Position numbers and translations under genes: made by a program. The notes below the pieces were generated by a model. It had not been told where the DNA came from, did no database searches, and worked only from the letters and a program-made list of their open reading frames with translations. From positions 62,001-126,000 of the forward strand of contig NZ_JANAIE010000004.1 in the NCBI RefSeq assembly GCF_029664245.1: a stretch of 64,000 nucleotides of DNA. The letters run 5' to 3'. Each line of letters opens with the position of its first letter. The stretch's first letter is position 1. This DNA comes from Profundicola chukchiensis (GTDB taxonomy: Bacteria > Bacteroidota > Bacteroidia > Flavobacteriales > Weeksellaceae). Below, one piece after another: positions 14,140 to 24,311 of this stretch.

Positions 14140-15754
14140 CTGTTATTTTTAATTCCAACTTGTGGTTACCTTGTTGTATTCCTTCTTTTTCTAAATCAAT
14201 GCTGATGAGATTATTTTTCTTATCATAAGAACTTAAAATCCATTTTCCATTGATGTAAGCATCATGTCGATCAACACCCGATTGATCGTCTTTTACTCTA
14301 AAATTCATCGTAGAAGAACTTGCACTGAAAGTGGCATTTTCTTTTACATTTAATGGCGTAATTGTCGGTGCTTTATCGTCAACTTCAACTTTAAAAACAC
14401 CAAAATCTCTAACATCTGCAATCAATTTTCCGTCCTTGTATTTGGTCGGAAAATAATCTGTAGTCATTCGTCCACCATAATTATACTTAACTGCAATCAC
14501 AGCTTTGTTCAACTGATGAACGGGTATGTTTTTAGGATAAATTGCCAACGTATAAAACTTATGCAAAGGCACTTTATCGTTTTGAATATGATACTCGCCG
14601 TTTTTATATTGATAATCTAACTGAATATCCTCGTAGAAAGATTCCTTGGGAAATGATAATTCAATGTCATCATTTTTGAAATAATTCTCACGATCCCAGT
14701 ACAAGTAATTATCGCCTTTCACAATCTCCTTAGATGCTGGAGGAGTCTTTCCTACGATTTTAAAAGATCCTTCTGTTGTGTTTTTAGCATAATCCGTCAG
14801 AACTACTTTTATGTTATAAGTTTCACCTTCTTTTAAGTCGATAATTCCATCATTCTTAAGATTAGAAACCATTCTCAACTTATTTCCAGGAACTTGAAAA
14901 CCTTGATAAATCCAAGATTTATTGGTCATATATTGGGCGTAATCTGTCTGACAATTAATATATCGAGTTTGGTCGAATGCGAATTGATTGGCGGTAAACT
15001 CCCAAATAATCTCATCGTTAGCGTAAATTTTAATATTATAAACGCCATTCATGTTATTTGCTCCGTTGTGCTTATCATAAGCTTTAACACCGATTCCCAC
15101 TTTACCAGAAGCATAAACAGGAGAGTTAAATTTATGAGCGCCTTCTAGATCATATCTTTTTCTACCAGCAGCATCTCCATTTAAGGCGTAGATATACATT
15201 CCGTTTAAAAGAGGAGCTTTGGTGTCGGCAATATCATAACCAAAAAGGAATGGATTGTAAACTTCTTGTGTTTTCGTATCTCTAATTTCAAAATGCAAAT
15301 GCGGTCCTCCAGAACTACCAGAGTTTCCAGATAAACCAATTATATCACCTTTCTTAACTGGAAGTGCATCTTTTGGAACAGAAATATCAATTGAGAATTT
15401 CTGTTGTTGATATTGTTCATCTCTAGCGTAGGTTTCGATGGCTCCCTTGAACTGTTGCATATGTGCATATACAGAGGTGTAACCATTCGGATGTGTGATA
15501 TAAATTGCATTCCCGTAACCACGCGGAGATATATTGATTCTAGAAACATATCCATCTTCAATGGCATAGATATTATAACCTTCTCTTTGATTGGTTTTAA
15601 TATCAAGACCAGAGTGAAAATGAAAGCCTCTTAGTTCCCCAAAATTACCGGAGAGATAATTATCAATTCCTAAAGGATTTCTAAAATTATTGGGATATTC
15701 TTGTGCATTAATGAATGTGCCAGATATCAAAAATGCCATCAAAATTTTCTTCAT
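14087..15754 (-). CDS. M23 family metallopeptidase
   Basis: About 555 residues from the ATG at 15754 (MKKILMAFLISGTFINAQ, a good Sec signal); a longer frame to 15799 has no plausible signal. The LytM/M23 zinc site is visible as His and Asp in 'HFHSGLDIKTN' and the HLH of 'GGPHLHFEI', both within about residues 45-180. The remaining 370 residues are beta-rich ('FKVEVDDKAPTITPLNV'), probably Ig-like domains. M23 enzymes cleave peptidoglycan cross-links or Gly-rich peptides; this large form with beta domains is common in Flavobacteriia. The pairing with an overlapping TonB receptor gene hints at an envelope-remodelling or uptake link, which is inference. Confidence 0.92.
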   Translation of the reverse strand: MKKILMAFLISGTFINAQEYPNNFRNPLGIDNYLSGNFGELRGFHFHSGLDIKTNQREGYNIYAIEDGYVSRINISPRGYGNAIYITHPNGYTSVYAHMQQFKGAIETYARDEQYQQQKFSIDISVPKDALPVKKGDIIGLSGNSGSSGGPHLHFEIRDTKTQEVYNPFLFGYDIADTKAPLLNGMYIYALNGDAAGRKRYDLEGAHKFNSPVYASGKVGIGVKAYDKHNGANNMNGVYNIKIYANDEIIWEFTANQFAFDQTRYINCQTDYAQYMTNKSWIYQGFQVPGNKLRMVSNLKNDGIIDLKEGETYNIKVVLTDYAKNTTEGSFKIVGKTPPASKEIVKGDNYLYWDRENYFKNDDIELSFPKESFYEDIQLDYQYKNGEYHIQNDKVPLHKFYTLAIYPKNIPVHQLNKAVIAVKYNYGGRMTTDYFPTKYKDGKLIADVRDFGVFKVEVDDKAPTITPLNVKENATFSASSSTMNFRVKDDQSGVDRHDAYINGKWILSSYDKKNNLISIDLEKEGIQQGNHKLELKITDGKNNVATYTANFKKSS

Positions 15755-15829
15755 GTTACAAATATAATTAATAGGAGTAGAGAAGTTGTAGCAATTCAAT
15801 AATAACTGCCTTTCGACTAAATCTATATG

Positions 15830-16459
15830 TTATTCTCCTAAACGATAAATCTCCATGATTTCGTCTAGGATTTCATCGAAATCAATTTTAAGATCAATCA
15901 ACCTTCCTGTTCTCATATCGAAAACCCAACCATGAATTTTCATATCTCTACTGCGCATTGCACATTGAACAGCTGCCATTTTTACAACATTAATGGCTTG
16001 TTCTCTTACATTTAATTCAACAAGTCTGTCGTATCTTTTGGCTTGATCCTCAATAGAGTTCAGCTCTTTGGCATGTTCGCGATAAACATCTCTAATATTT
16101 CTAAGCCAAGGGTTTAAAATACCTAAATCTTTAGGTTCCATGGCAGCTTTTACACCACCACAATTATAATGACCACAAACTACTATATGCTTTACTTCTA
16201 AATTTGTAACAGCATAATTAATAACACTTTGCGCATTTAAATCTATGGCATTCACCACATTGGCAACATTTCTATGAACAAAGAGTTCACCTGCTTTCAT
16301 GCCCATTAAATCCTCTGCAGGAACTCTAGAATCAGAACATCCTATATATAAAATTTCAGGTTTTTGTCCAGCGTTAAGTTCCTCAAAATATTTTGGATTC
16401 TCGCTAAGCTGTCTATCTATCCATTCCTGATTGTTATTGAATATCTTCTTAAAATCCAT
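15830..16459 (-). CDS. Beta-class carbonic anhydrase
   Basis: 209 residues, cytoplasmic; interconverts CO2 and bicarbonate. The zinc ligands are in 'IGCSDSRVPAED' (Cys and the Asp-Arg dyad) and 'CGHYNCGGVKAAM' (His and Cys). Length and the sequence 'FVHRNVANVV' fit the plant-type subgroup of beta carbonic anhydrases. It is 148 bases downstream of pta on the same strand and about 75 bases upstream of the M23 peptidase gene; transcription with either is possible but not shown. Confidence 0.96.
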   Translation of the reverse strand: MDFKKIFNNNQEWIDRQLSENPKYFEELNAGQKPEILYIGCSDSRVPAEDLMGMKAGELFVHRNVANVVNAIDLNAQSVINYAVTNLEVKHIVVCGHYNCGGVKAAMEPKDLGILNPWLRNIRDVYREHAKELNSIEDQAKRYDRLVELNVREQAINVVKMAAVQCAMRSRDMKIHGWVFDMRTGRLIDLKIDFDEILDEIMEIYRLGE

Positions 16460-16607
16460 TCGTTATCATTTCGGATAAATATACTGCATTGAGTTTATTT
16501 TTAACCAAAAATTAATTCTAAAATTGATTTTACTTCAATTTTCTATTATTCAAAGTGCCCATAAAATCGAGAGCTCTGAACTAAGAATTGAGAACACATC
16601 TTAAACC

Positions 16608-18701
16608 TTACTTTTCTTGTGCTTGAATGGCCGTTAAAACCACTGTGTTGAAAATATCTTCCACAGTACAACCACGACTCAAATCATTTACAGGTTTATT
16701 CAATCCTAACAACATTGGGCCAATGGCCAACGCACCTGTTTCTCTCTGAACTGCTTTATAGGTATTATTTCCTGTATTTAAATCTGGGAAAATTAAAACC
16801 GAAGCACGTCCAGCAACTTCTGAATTTGGCATTTTACTTTTACCTACGCTTGCATCAACGGCTGCATCATATTGAATCGGTCCTTCAATTTTTAAATCAG
16901 GTCTTAACTCTTTAACGATTTGTGTTGCTTCTCTAACTTTATCTACATCAGCACCTTTTCCAGAACTTCCAGACGAGTAAGAAAGCATAGCAACACGAGG
17001 TTCAATGCCAAAGGCTGCACTGCTGTCTGCCGCTGAAATAGCAATTTCGGCCAATTCTTTAGCATTTGGATTTGGATTAATCGCACAGTCTCCAAATACC
17101 GAAACTCTATCGTCTAAGCACATAAAGAAAACTGAAGAAACTATAGAACTTCCAGGTTTGGTTTTAATGAATTGTAATGCCGGTCTAATCGTGTGCTGTG
17201 TTGTATGAGCAGCACCCGAAACCATACCGTCAGCATCTCCTTTGTAAATCATCATGGTCGCAAAATAGGCAGAGTCATTCATCATATCTTTTGCCATATC
17301 CATGTTTACATTTTTATGTTTTCTCAACTCATAAAGCGTTTCTACATACTCGTTGAATCGATCAAATGTTTGTGGATTGATGATGCTAATCTTGCTATAA
17401 TCAATGTTTAAACCTAAACTAGATATTTGCTCTTTAATTTTCTTTTCTTCACCTAATAAAACTATATCTACTACGTCCATTTTGCTCAAGCGAACCGCTG
17501 CGGTTAAGATTCTATCATCTTCACTTTCAGGGAGAACAATTCGTTTTCTTTGAGTTTTAGCACGTTGCATTAAATCATACTGGAACATGTGTGGTGTCAT
17601 AACATTGCTTTGGAATTCAGCAATGTTTTTCAAGAATTTCTCAGCTGGAACATACTCGTCAAAAGTTGAAATTGAAGAAATAATTTTCGAAATGTTTTCA
17701 GCGTTAATATTAGACTGAATATCACCAATTTTGTTGGTTACCTCAAAAGTTCCTTCCTTAACTGCGATGATTGGTACAACATCTGTCAAACCATCGATAA
17801 GCTTAACAATAGAACGATCGGGAAGTAAGCCTCCTGTCAAAATCATCCCCGAGATGTTAGGGTAGTTTTTAGAAATGTGAGCTTGTAGAGTTCCCATTAT
17901 GATGTCTGCGCGATCTCCAGGTGTAATAACCAAGCTGTTTTCCTTGATGTGACCTAAAAAGTTGCGCAGTTGCATCGCGCCTACAGCAAAACTACCAGAT
18001 TGGTTGCCTAGTTTTTCTTTACCAATTATAACTCTACCTTTTAAATGATCTTTAATTTCTTTTAAACTCGGATTATTTAAATTTTCAATTAAGGGAATCG
18101 TGAAAATTTCCACCTTTTCAGGTAAGAATTTTTTCATTTCCTTTTGAACTGACTTTAAGTTTTTAGGTTGAATCTTATTAGCAGCAAGAGCAATTACATC
18201 TACGTCATCACGCTTAAATGTCTCATAGGCCATTTGTAAACTTCTGATGAATTCTTGCATAGTTTTACCCATTCCGCTACTTACAATAATCGCAGGAATT
18301 CCTAGGTTTTTAGCGATATTTACGTTCCAGTCGAATTCGAAAACACTTCCCTCACCAGAGAAATCACTTCCTTCAACTAAAACAAAATCAAACTTTTGTT
18401 CTAGCTTTTTATATTTTTCAATAATTATTTCTAGAGACGCACCAATTCGACCAAGATTTCTATTTTGAATAATCTCGGCTCTGGTGAGTCCATAGGTTTC
18501 TTCATAAGGAATATCAATCTGAAAATGTTTTAATATAGTTTCAATGTGATTGTCTTTGTCGTTAATATCACCACTGTCAATTACAGGTCTGAAGTATCCC
18601 ACTTTTGCAGTTTTTCCCACCAAAGTGTTCATTAAACCTAAGCTAATCATAGACTTTCCTGAATGCGACTCTAGGGTTGCGATATATATTCCTTTGTTCA
18701 T
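16608..18701 (-). CDS. pta: Phosphate acetyltransferase, long form
   Basis: 697 residues in three parts: an N-terminal P-loop dethiobiotin-synthetase-like domain (1-210, 'LESHSGKSMISLGLMN'), a DRTGG regulatory domain (about 220-330, 'VITPGDRADIIMG'), and the catalytic PTA domain (about 375-695, 'RIVLPESEDDRILTAA', 'DGMVSGAAHTT'). It converts acetyl-CoA and phosphate to acetyl phosphate. The long form is allosterically controlled in enterobacteria. The usual partner acetate kinase gene (ackA) is not adjacent on either side: carbonic anhydrase follows and an S9 peptidase is divergent. Confidence 0.97.
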   Translation of the reverse strand: MNKGIYIATLESHSGKSMISLGLMNTLVGKTAKVGYFRPVIDSGDINDKDNHIETILKHFQIDIPYEETYGLTRAEIIQNRNLGRIGASLEIIIEKYKKLEQKFDFVLVEGSDFSGEGSVFEFDWNVNIAKNLGIPAIIVSSGMGKTMQEFIRSLQMAYETFKRDDVDVIALAANKIQPKNLKSVQKEMKKFLPEKVEIFTIPLIENLNNPSLKEIKDHLKGRVIIGKEKLGNQSGSFAVGAMQLRNFLGHIKENSLVITPGDRADIIMGTLQAHISKNYPNISGMILTGGLLPDRSIVKLIDGLTDVVPIIAVKEGTFEVTNKIGDIQSNINAENISKIISSISTFDEYVPAEKFLKNIAEFQSNVMTPHMFQYDLMQRAKTQRKRIVLPESEDDRILTAAVRLSKMDVVDIVLLGEEKKIKEQISSLGLNIDYSKISIINPQTFDRFNEYVETLYELRKHKNVNMDMAKDMMNDSAYFATMMIYKGDADGMVSGAAHTTQHTIRPALQFIKTKPGSSIVSSVFFMCLDDRVSVFGDCAINPNPNAKELAEIAISAADSSAAFGIEPRVAMLSYSSGSSGKGADVDKVREATQIVKELRPDLKIEGPIQYDAAVDASVGKSKMPNSEVAGRASVLIFPDLNTGNNTYKAVQRETGALAIGPMLLGLNKPVNDLSRGCTVEDIFNTVVLTAIQAQEK

Positions 18702-18959
18702 TTTTTTGATTTAAAACGTAAAGTTAAAACTTATAAAACTTAGATTCAGTAGAAATTGAATGATTTATGTTATCCATTTATAAAACATAATATTACCTTT
18801 TAATGATACTTTCGAATTTAAAATCATGTTGATTTATAGAAGTTTAATGCTGAATTTTATTTAATTAATCCTAGAGTGAATTTTAATTTTTAAAATTATG
18901 CTTTATGATAAACTAAAATTTATTTAATAGTATTGTTAACATAACTTAGAACAAATCAT

Positions 18960-21173
18960 ATGACACAACATAATATAATTGGCGATTGGAGTGGTACGCT
19001 TGAAGTAGAAGGACAAAAGCTTGCTTTAACTTTTCATTTTTCCGAAGAAAATGGCGTATTAACAGCCACCATGGACAGTCCAGAGCAAGGTGTAGTCGGA
19101 ATTCCTTTAGATAAAATAGTGCTAGAAGAGGATGAGCTTAGTTTATCCTTAGCTCAAGCAGGTTTAAATTATATTGGAAAAATCAACGGAAATACCATTG
19201 AAGGAACTTTTAAACAAGGTCCCATGGAATTGCCTTTAACTTTGACTTTTGGTGAAGCTGAAAAGCCTGGTGATGTTTCTCTTCCGAGTTCTGATGTTGA
19301 GTTAAAAGCTTTAGCTGAGAAAGAACAAGGTGATTATAAATATTCAGTTAAGGATTATTTTGCCAAACCCAATTCTTCTCAGTTCAAACTTTCTCCGAAA
19401 GGAACGTATATGAGTTATCGTCAAAAAGATGAAAAACTTAAAAATCATGTCTTCGTTAAAAACATTGCATCAGGTAAAACGCAACGTATTATTGAAGAAG
19501 GAGAGGAGCTGATTAGAGGTTATGGTTGGGCCAATGATAATCGTCTGATTTATGTAATGGACAAAGGCGGAAACGAGGATTATCATTTGTTTGCAGTAGA
19601 TGTTTCTGGAGAAAATCAAAAGGAATTGACTCCTTATGATGGCGTTAAGGTCGAGATTTTAGCTTTCTTAAAGGAAGATGAAGACCATATGATTATTTCT
19701 ATGAATAAAAATAATCCTCAAGTTTTTGATCCCTATAAAATTAATATTAATTCAGGGGAAATCGATCAGCTGTATGAAAACACGGATTTAGAAAACCCCA
19801 TTATGGGCTATGAATTCGATAAAGACGGAAATTTAAGAGGATTCTCTAGATTAAAAGATGGAATTAATTCTGAGTTATTTTATAAGATTGATAATGAGTT
19901 TAAATTAATTAAAACAACCCAATGGGACGATACTTTCGGAATTATTAATTTCGATTATGCCTCAGAGAATCCAGACGAAGCTTATGTGATTTCCAACTTA
20001 GAATCAGATAAAACCGAGATTCTAAAATATGATTTAAAACAAGGGAAAGTCCTTGAAAAATTATTTTCTCATCCTGAATACGACGTAGCTGGAGCGAGTT
20101 TATCTAGAAATAGAAATTGGGAATTAGATTACTTTTCTTACGAAGGCGAGAAGTACAACATTATCCCAGTAAGTGATTATTACAAGAAATTACACGACCG
20201 AATTAATTCTGAATTTGGTGATTATGACTATCATATCACAGGAAAGACAGACGATGAAAGTCAATATTTACTTTATATCACTAGCGATAAATTGTATGGT
20301 AAATATTACTCCTACGATGTTCAAGAAGATGAGATCAAGCTGTTATTTGACTTAATGCCGCAGTTAAATGAAGACGATATGGCAGAAATGCGTCCGATTT
20401 CATTTATGAGTAGAGATGGTATTAAAATTCATGGCTATATCACGCTACCTAAAGAGGCGATTGATGGTAATAAAGTTCCTGTGATTGTAAATCCACATGG
20501 TGGACCACAAGGGATAAGGGATTCTTGGGGATTCAATCCAGAAGCGCAATTGTTTGCGAGTAGAGGATATGCGACTTTGCATGTTAACTTCAGAATTAGT
20601 GGGGGATATGGAAAAGAATTCTTTAGAAGTGGTTTCAAGCAAATCGGTCGAAAGGCGATGGATGATGTAGAAGATGGTTTACAATATGTAATTGAGCAAG
20701 GATGGGTTGACGCTAAAAAAGTCGCGATTTATGGTGGAAGTCATGGTGGTTATGCAGTCTTAAGAGGTTTAACCAAAACCCCAGATTTATATGCTTGTGG
20801 AGTTGATTATGTGGGTGTTTCTAATTTATTCACCTTTATGCAAACTATACCAGCTTATTGGGCTCCTTATTTATCGATTTTAAAAGCGATTTGGTATGAT
20901 CAATCGATTCCAGAAGAGAAAGAAATCATGAACGAAGTTTCTCCAGTTTTTCATATCGATAAAATCAAGAAGCCATTGTTTGTAGTACAGGGAGCAAATG
21001 ATCCACGAGTGAATATAGACGAAAGTGATCAGATCGTGAGAGGTTTGAGAGAAAACGGAATCGATGTGCCTTATATGGTGAAATATGATGAAGGACATGG
21101 TTTTGGAAAAGAAGAAAACAGAATGGATTTATATAAAGCAATGATGGGCTTCTTTGCAGAGAATTTAAAATAA
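18960..21173 (+). CDS. S9 family (prolyl oligopeptidase-type) peptidase with extra N-terminal beta domain
   Basis: 737 residues with no signal peptide, so apparently cytoplasmic. Residues 1-100 ('GDWSGTLEVEGQKLALTFHF') form a lipocalin-like or beta-sandwich unit otherwise found in front of secreted alpha/beta hydrolases. Residues 120-460 are the propeller of the S9 family, and residues 480-737 the alpha/beta hydrolase with catalytic Ser in 'YGGSHGGYAVL' (about 594), Asp in 'GANDPRVNIDES' (about 681) and His in 'YDEGHGFG' (about 711). The enzyme should cleave short peptides or acyl-amino acids. Divergent from pta. Confidence 0.93.
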   Translation: MTQHNIIGDWSGTLEVEGQKLALTFHFSEENGVLTATMDSPEQGVVGIPLDKIVLEEDELSLSLAQAGLNYIGKINGNTIEGTFKQGPMELPLTLTFGEAEKPGDVSLPSSDVELKALAEKEQGDYKYSVKDYFAKPNSSQFKLSPKGTYMSYRQKDEKLKNHVFVKNIASGKTQRIIEEGEELIRGYGWANDNRLIYVMDKGGNEDYHLFAVDVSGENQKELTPYDGVKVEILAFLKEDEDHMIISMNKNNPQVFDPYKININSGEIDQLYENTDLENPIMGYEFDKDGNLRGFSRLKDGINSELFYKIDNEFKLIKTTQWDDTFGIINFDYASENPDEAYVISNLESDKTEILKYDLKQGKVLEKLFSHPEYDVAGASLSRNRNWELDYFSYEGEKYNIIPVSDYYKKLHDRINSEFGDYDYHITGKTDDESQYLLYITSDKLYGKYYSYDVQEDEIKLLFDLMPQLNEDDMAEMRPISFMSRDGIKIHGYITLPKEAIDGNKVPVIVNPHGGPQGIRDSWGFNPEAQLFASRGYATLHVNFRISGGYGKEFFRSGFKQIGRKAMDDVEDGLQYVIEQGWVDAKKVAIYGGSHGGYAVLRGLTKTPDLYACGVDYVGVSNLFTFMQTIPAYWAPYLSILKAIWYDQSIPEEKEIMNEVSPVFHIDKIKKPLFVVQGANDPRVNIDESDQIVRGLRENGIDVPYMVKYDEGHGFGKEENRMDLYKAMMGFFAENLK

Positions 21174-21178
21174 TTGCA

Positions 21179-22279
21179 TTAAGAAGCTAATTGTTTGTTT
21201 TTAATTACATTCACTTTGCCCACAATATACTTACCAAATGCGAATTTATTAGCTACATATGCAATGCAAATTGGGCCTATAAGGCTTATGATAAAGTATG
21301 GGATTACACTAATTATTCCTAACTCTAAATTTAAGTAGCTCATAATGCCTCTAAAAATTGCAATACATAAAAGGTGTAATAAATAAATAGGAAATGAATA
21401 ATTATTAATTAGAACTAGAGCTCTTGGAAGTTTTTTAATTTGAATTGCAAGTAAATATAAACAACCAATCATTCCTGTTGTAAAAAACAACATTCCTACG
21501 CTTTTTGAGGTTCCAGGCATTAATTTCAGGTAAATTAGAATTGTTGTTACAATAGCGATTAATATTGTAGAAGAAATTATTAGAAATTTATATTTAGATA
21601 AAATATTTAAAAATTCATTCATATACATACCACTATAGTACGCTATTGAAAAATAGGAAATCCAGCCTACAAAAGGAATAATGAATTCTCTTTGCCAAAA
21701 ATTATCAAACCATTGGTTATCAATAGGGTTATTGGTGAAATTAAAAATAGCTAAATAGGCGACATTTATCAATAAAGAAAAAATAATAATTTTTAGAGGA
21801 TTACTGTTTTTCAAGAATCTATTAAAAAAGAATATTAGTAAATAAAATTGGAAAATTATTAAAATAAAGTATCCATGATATCCACCTAAAAGATATGAGT
21901 ATATGTTACTAATTATTTCATAAACTGGTGTTTTTGCATTTAGCCCAATCAAAATAGGGTAAATTATAGCCATCGATATGTATGGAATGAAAATTAGCTT
22001 GAACCTTCGACTTAAAAAATCTTTAGGTAACCCGTTTGGATAGGAGTAGGTAATCAACAATATGGATATGAATATGAAAGTTGGAGTTCCAAAGGTGAAA
22101 AGTGTAGTTATAGCCGATATAAATTTATTATATAACTCTGGTATTTGTGGAATTGTTTTTTGAGCTGAACGTATGGAATGGTAAAATACAATGCTAATAC
22201 AAGCTAAGCTTCGTAATAATACAATTTCATTCAAGTGCTTTCTAACATTCGATCGTTTTGAAGTTTGGTTCTTGCTCAT
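21179..22279 (-). CDS. Membrane acyltransferase (acyltransferase 3 / OafA-WecH type)
   Basis: About 366 residues from MSKNQTSK at 22279; the frame extends to 22333 but the added 18 residues look non-native. Around ten hydrophobic segments are visible. The N-terminal signature 'EIVLLRSLACISIVFYHSIR' contains the conserved R..A...V...H pattern of the acyltransferase-3 family, which O-acetylates surface polysaccharides or lipids. Third-position A+T is higher than in its neighbours. It converges with the S9 peptidase gene, with only five bases between the stops. Confidence 0.88.
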   Translation of the reverse strand: MSKNQTSKRSNVRKHLNEIVLLRSLACISIVFYHSIRSAQKTIPQIPELYNKFISAITTLFTFGTPTFIFISILLITYSYPNGLPKDFLSRRFKLIFIPYISMAIIYPILIGLNAKTPVYEIISNIYSYLLGGYHGYFILIIFQFYLLIFFFNRFLKNSNPLKIIIFSLLINVAYLAIFNFTNNPIDNQWFDNFWQREFIIPFVGWISYFSIAYYSGMYMNEFLNILSKYKFLIISSTILIAIVTTILIYLKLMPGTSKSVGMLFFTTGMIGCLYLLAIQIKKLPRALVLINNYSFPIYLLHLLCIAIFRGIMSYLNLELGIISVIPYFIISLIGPICIAYVANKFAFGKYIVGKVNVIKNKQLAS

Positions 22280-22398
22280 GATTTTTGAATAATTTGCAAA
22301 CTTACTGAAAACTAAAAACTTTCTGAAATACAAAACACACTGGGCTACTTTAACTTAAACCGAAATTTGTATTTTTAAGGCTTAAATAACATTGATCT

Positions 22399-24096
22399 AT
22401 GAGAATTTCATTTTTGATTTTATTCATTTTCTCCTTTTTGGCTTGTAAACAAGAAGTTAAATCAACGAATGCTTCTTCGGAGGTTACGGTTGACGAGAAA
22501 AAAGCGATGGTAGTTTCAGCGCGAAAAGAGGCATCTGATATTGGAATAGAAATCATGAAAAAAGGTGGAAATGCCTTTGATGCTATGGTGGCTACCGATA
22601 TGGCATTAGCCGTGTGTTTTCCATTTGCAGGGAATGTTGGTGGTGGTGGATTTATGGTGTATAGATTAAACACCGGTGAAGTTGGTAGTTTAGATTATCG
22701 TGAAAAAGCGCCTAAAGCGGCCACTGAAAAAATGTATCAAGACGAGAATGGTGAACTGATTCCAGGTTTAAGTACAGAGGGAGCTTTGGCTGTCGGGATT
22801 CCAGGAACTGTAGCTGGAATGTATGAAGCGCATAAAGAATTCGGAAATTTACGTTGGGGTGATGTAGTGCAACCTGCTATTGATTTAGCTTTGAATGGTT
22901 TTGTCGTGACAGAAAAACAAGCCGGAATGTTGAATGCTTCTCAGGCTTTATTTACTCAAGTTAACAAAGAAAAAATCTTATTTGATAAAGTTTGGAAAGC
23001 TGGAGATACAATTAGGCAACCACAATTAGCAGAAACCTTAAAAGCTATCCAAATGACCAATGGTAGAGATTTCTATGAAGGAGATATTGCTCAAAGAATG
23101 GTGGATTTCATTCAAGATAATTGCGGAATCATTACGATGGAGGACATGAAGGCGTATAAACCGGTGTGGAGAAAGCCAATCGATTTCACATTTAAAGATT
23201 TTAAAGTTTATACAATGGGACCTCCAAGTAGTGGTGGAATTGTTTTAGGGCAAATTTTGAAAACTTTAGAGCATTATCCCATCGACAGTATGGAGCACAA
23301 CAGCACGGAATATGTTCAATTAATCACAGAAATCGAACGTAGAGCTTACGCAGATAGAGCGCATCATCTAGGTGATCCAGATTATGTAAAAGTTCCAATT
23401 GCTCAAATGATGGACAAGGAATACTTGATGGAGAGAATGAAGCTTTATTTTCCAACTAAAGCAACTTCTTCTGCAGATATTACCCACGGAAACATAACTT
23501 GGTCTGAAAGTGATGAGACGACGCATTACTCAATTGTGGATGCCGAAGGAAATGCTATTGCGGTTACAACTACTATTAATGGTGCCTATGGCAGTAAACT
23601 ATATAGCAACGATCTTGGGTTTTTCTTTAATAATGAAATGGATGATTTTAGTGCAAAACCAGGCTTTCCGAATATGTTTGGATTAGTTGGAGGTGAAGCA
23701 AATAAAATTGAACCAGAGAAGCGTATGCTAAGTTCAATGACGCCAACCATCGTAACAAAAGGTGATGAATTATATTTAGTTTTAGGAACGCCAGGAGGAT
23801 CAACGATTATTACAACTGTGTTACAAACCATTTTAAATAAAACCATTTTTGATATGCCGATTGAGGAAGCGGTTGCTGCTCCTAGATTCCATCATCAGTG
23901 GTTGCCAGACGAGATCATGATGGAGCCAAATGGGTTTTCAGAAGAGACCATTACAGAATTAAAAAAGATGGGTTACATTATCGCTGAAAGAAATAATGTG
24001 ATTTTAGGTAAAATGGACGCTATCTATAGAAAAGCCAATGGTGGATTAGAAGGTGGAGCCGATCCAAGAGGAGATGACTCTGTTTCGAGTTATTAA
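22399..24096 (+). CDS. ggt: Gamma-glutamyltransferase, lipoprotein form
   Basis: 565 residues with a lipoprotein signal (FSFLAC; Cys16). The Ntn-hydrolase precursor is cut before the Thr of 'DETTHYSIVDAEG' (about residue 375); the glutamate-binding segments 'GNVGGGGFMV' and 'SSMTPTIV' are present, and 'GTPGGSTIITTVLQ' near the end is characteristic. The enzyme hydrolyses or transfers the gamma-glutamyl group of glutathione in the periplasm, supplying Cys and Glu. It ends at a clear terminator (24117-24150) and is monocistronic. Confidence 0.95.
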   Translation: MRISFLILFIFSFLACKQEVKSTNASSEVTVDEKKAMVVSARKEASDIGIEIMKKGGNAFDAMVATDMALAVCFPFAGNVGGGGFMVYRLNTGEVGSLDYREKAPKAATEKMYQDENGELIPGLSTEGALAVGIPGTVAGMYEAHKEFGNLRWGDVVQPAIDLALNGFVVTEKQAGMLNASQALFTQVNKEKILFDKVWKAGDTIRQPQLAETLKAIQMTNGRDFYEGDIAQRMVDFIQDNCGIITMEDMKAYKPVWRKPIDFTFKDFKVYTMGPPSSGGIVLGQILKTLEHYPIDSMEHNSTEYVQLITEIERRAYADRAHHLGDPDYVKVPIAQMMDKEYLMERMKLYFPTKATSSADITHGNITWSESDETTHYSIVDAEGNAIAVTTTINGAYGSKLYSNDLGFFFNNEMDDFSAKPGFPNMFGLVGGEANKIEPEKRMLSSMTPTIVTKGDELYLVLGTPGGSTIITTVLQTILNKTIFDMPIEEAVAAPRFHHQWLPDEIMMEPNGFSEETITELKKMGYIIAERNNVILGKMDAIYRKANGGLEGGADPRGDDSVSSY

Positions 24097-24116
24097 TCCG
24101 ACTTTAATATAATTTA

Positions 24117-24150
24117 AAAGCTGTGATACTTTATTTAGTATCACAGCTTT
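24117..24150 (+). terminator. Terminator of ggt
   Basis: Perfect stem aaagctgtgatact / agtatcacagcttt with a six-base loop followed by TGTTGTTTT; 20 bases past the ggt stop. Confidence 0.85.
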
Positions 24151-24213
24151 GTTGTTTTAATTCTATTCTAATTACAGTCTTGAATTTAGAATTTTGGAGT
24201 TTCAGTTTTAATC

Positions 24214-24272
24214 ACAAAAAAACGGTTTAATTTAAATCAATTCTTATCGAATCTCATCAAACTAAACCGTTT
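24214..24272 (-). terminator. Terminator of the DEAD-box helicase gene
   Basis: Arms aaacggttta (24220-24229) and taaaccgttt enclose about 32 bases; on the minus strand a run of T follows at once. The loop is unusually large. Confidence 0.6.
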
Positions 24273-24311
24273 AGATTATCTTTAATTTCTCTTTATAAGA
24301 GAGTCATTAAT

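Noticed and set aside
14894-15634. Frames opposite and overlapping the M23 peptidase gene
   Set aside because: Composition and lack of starts or motifs mark them as shadows.
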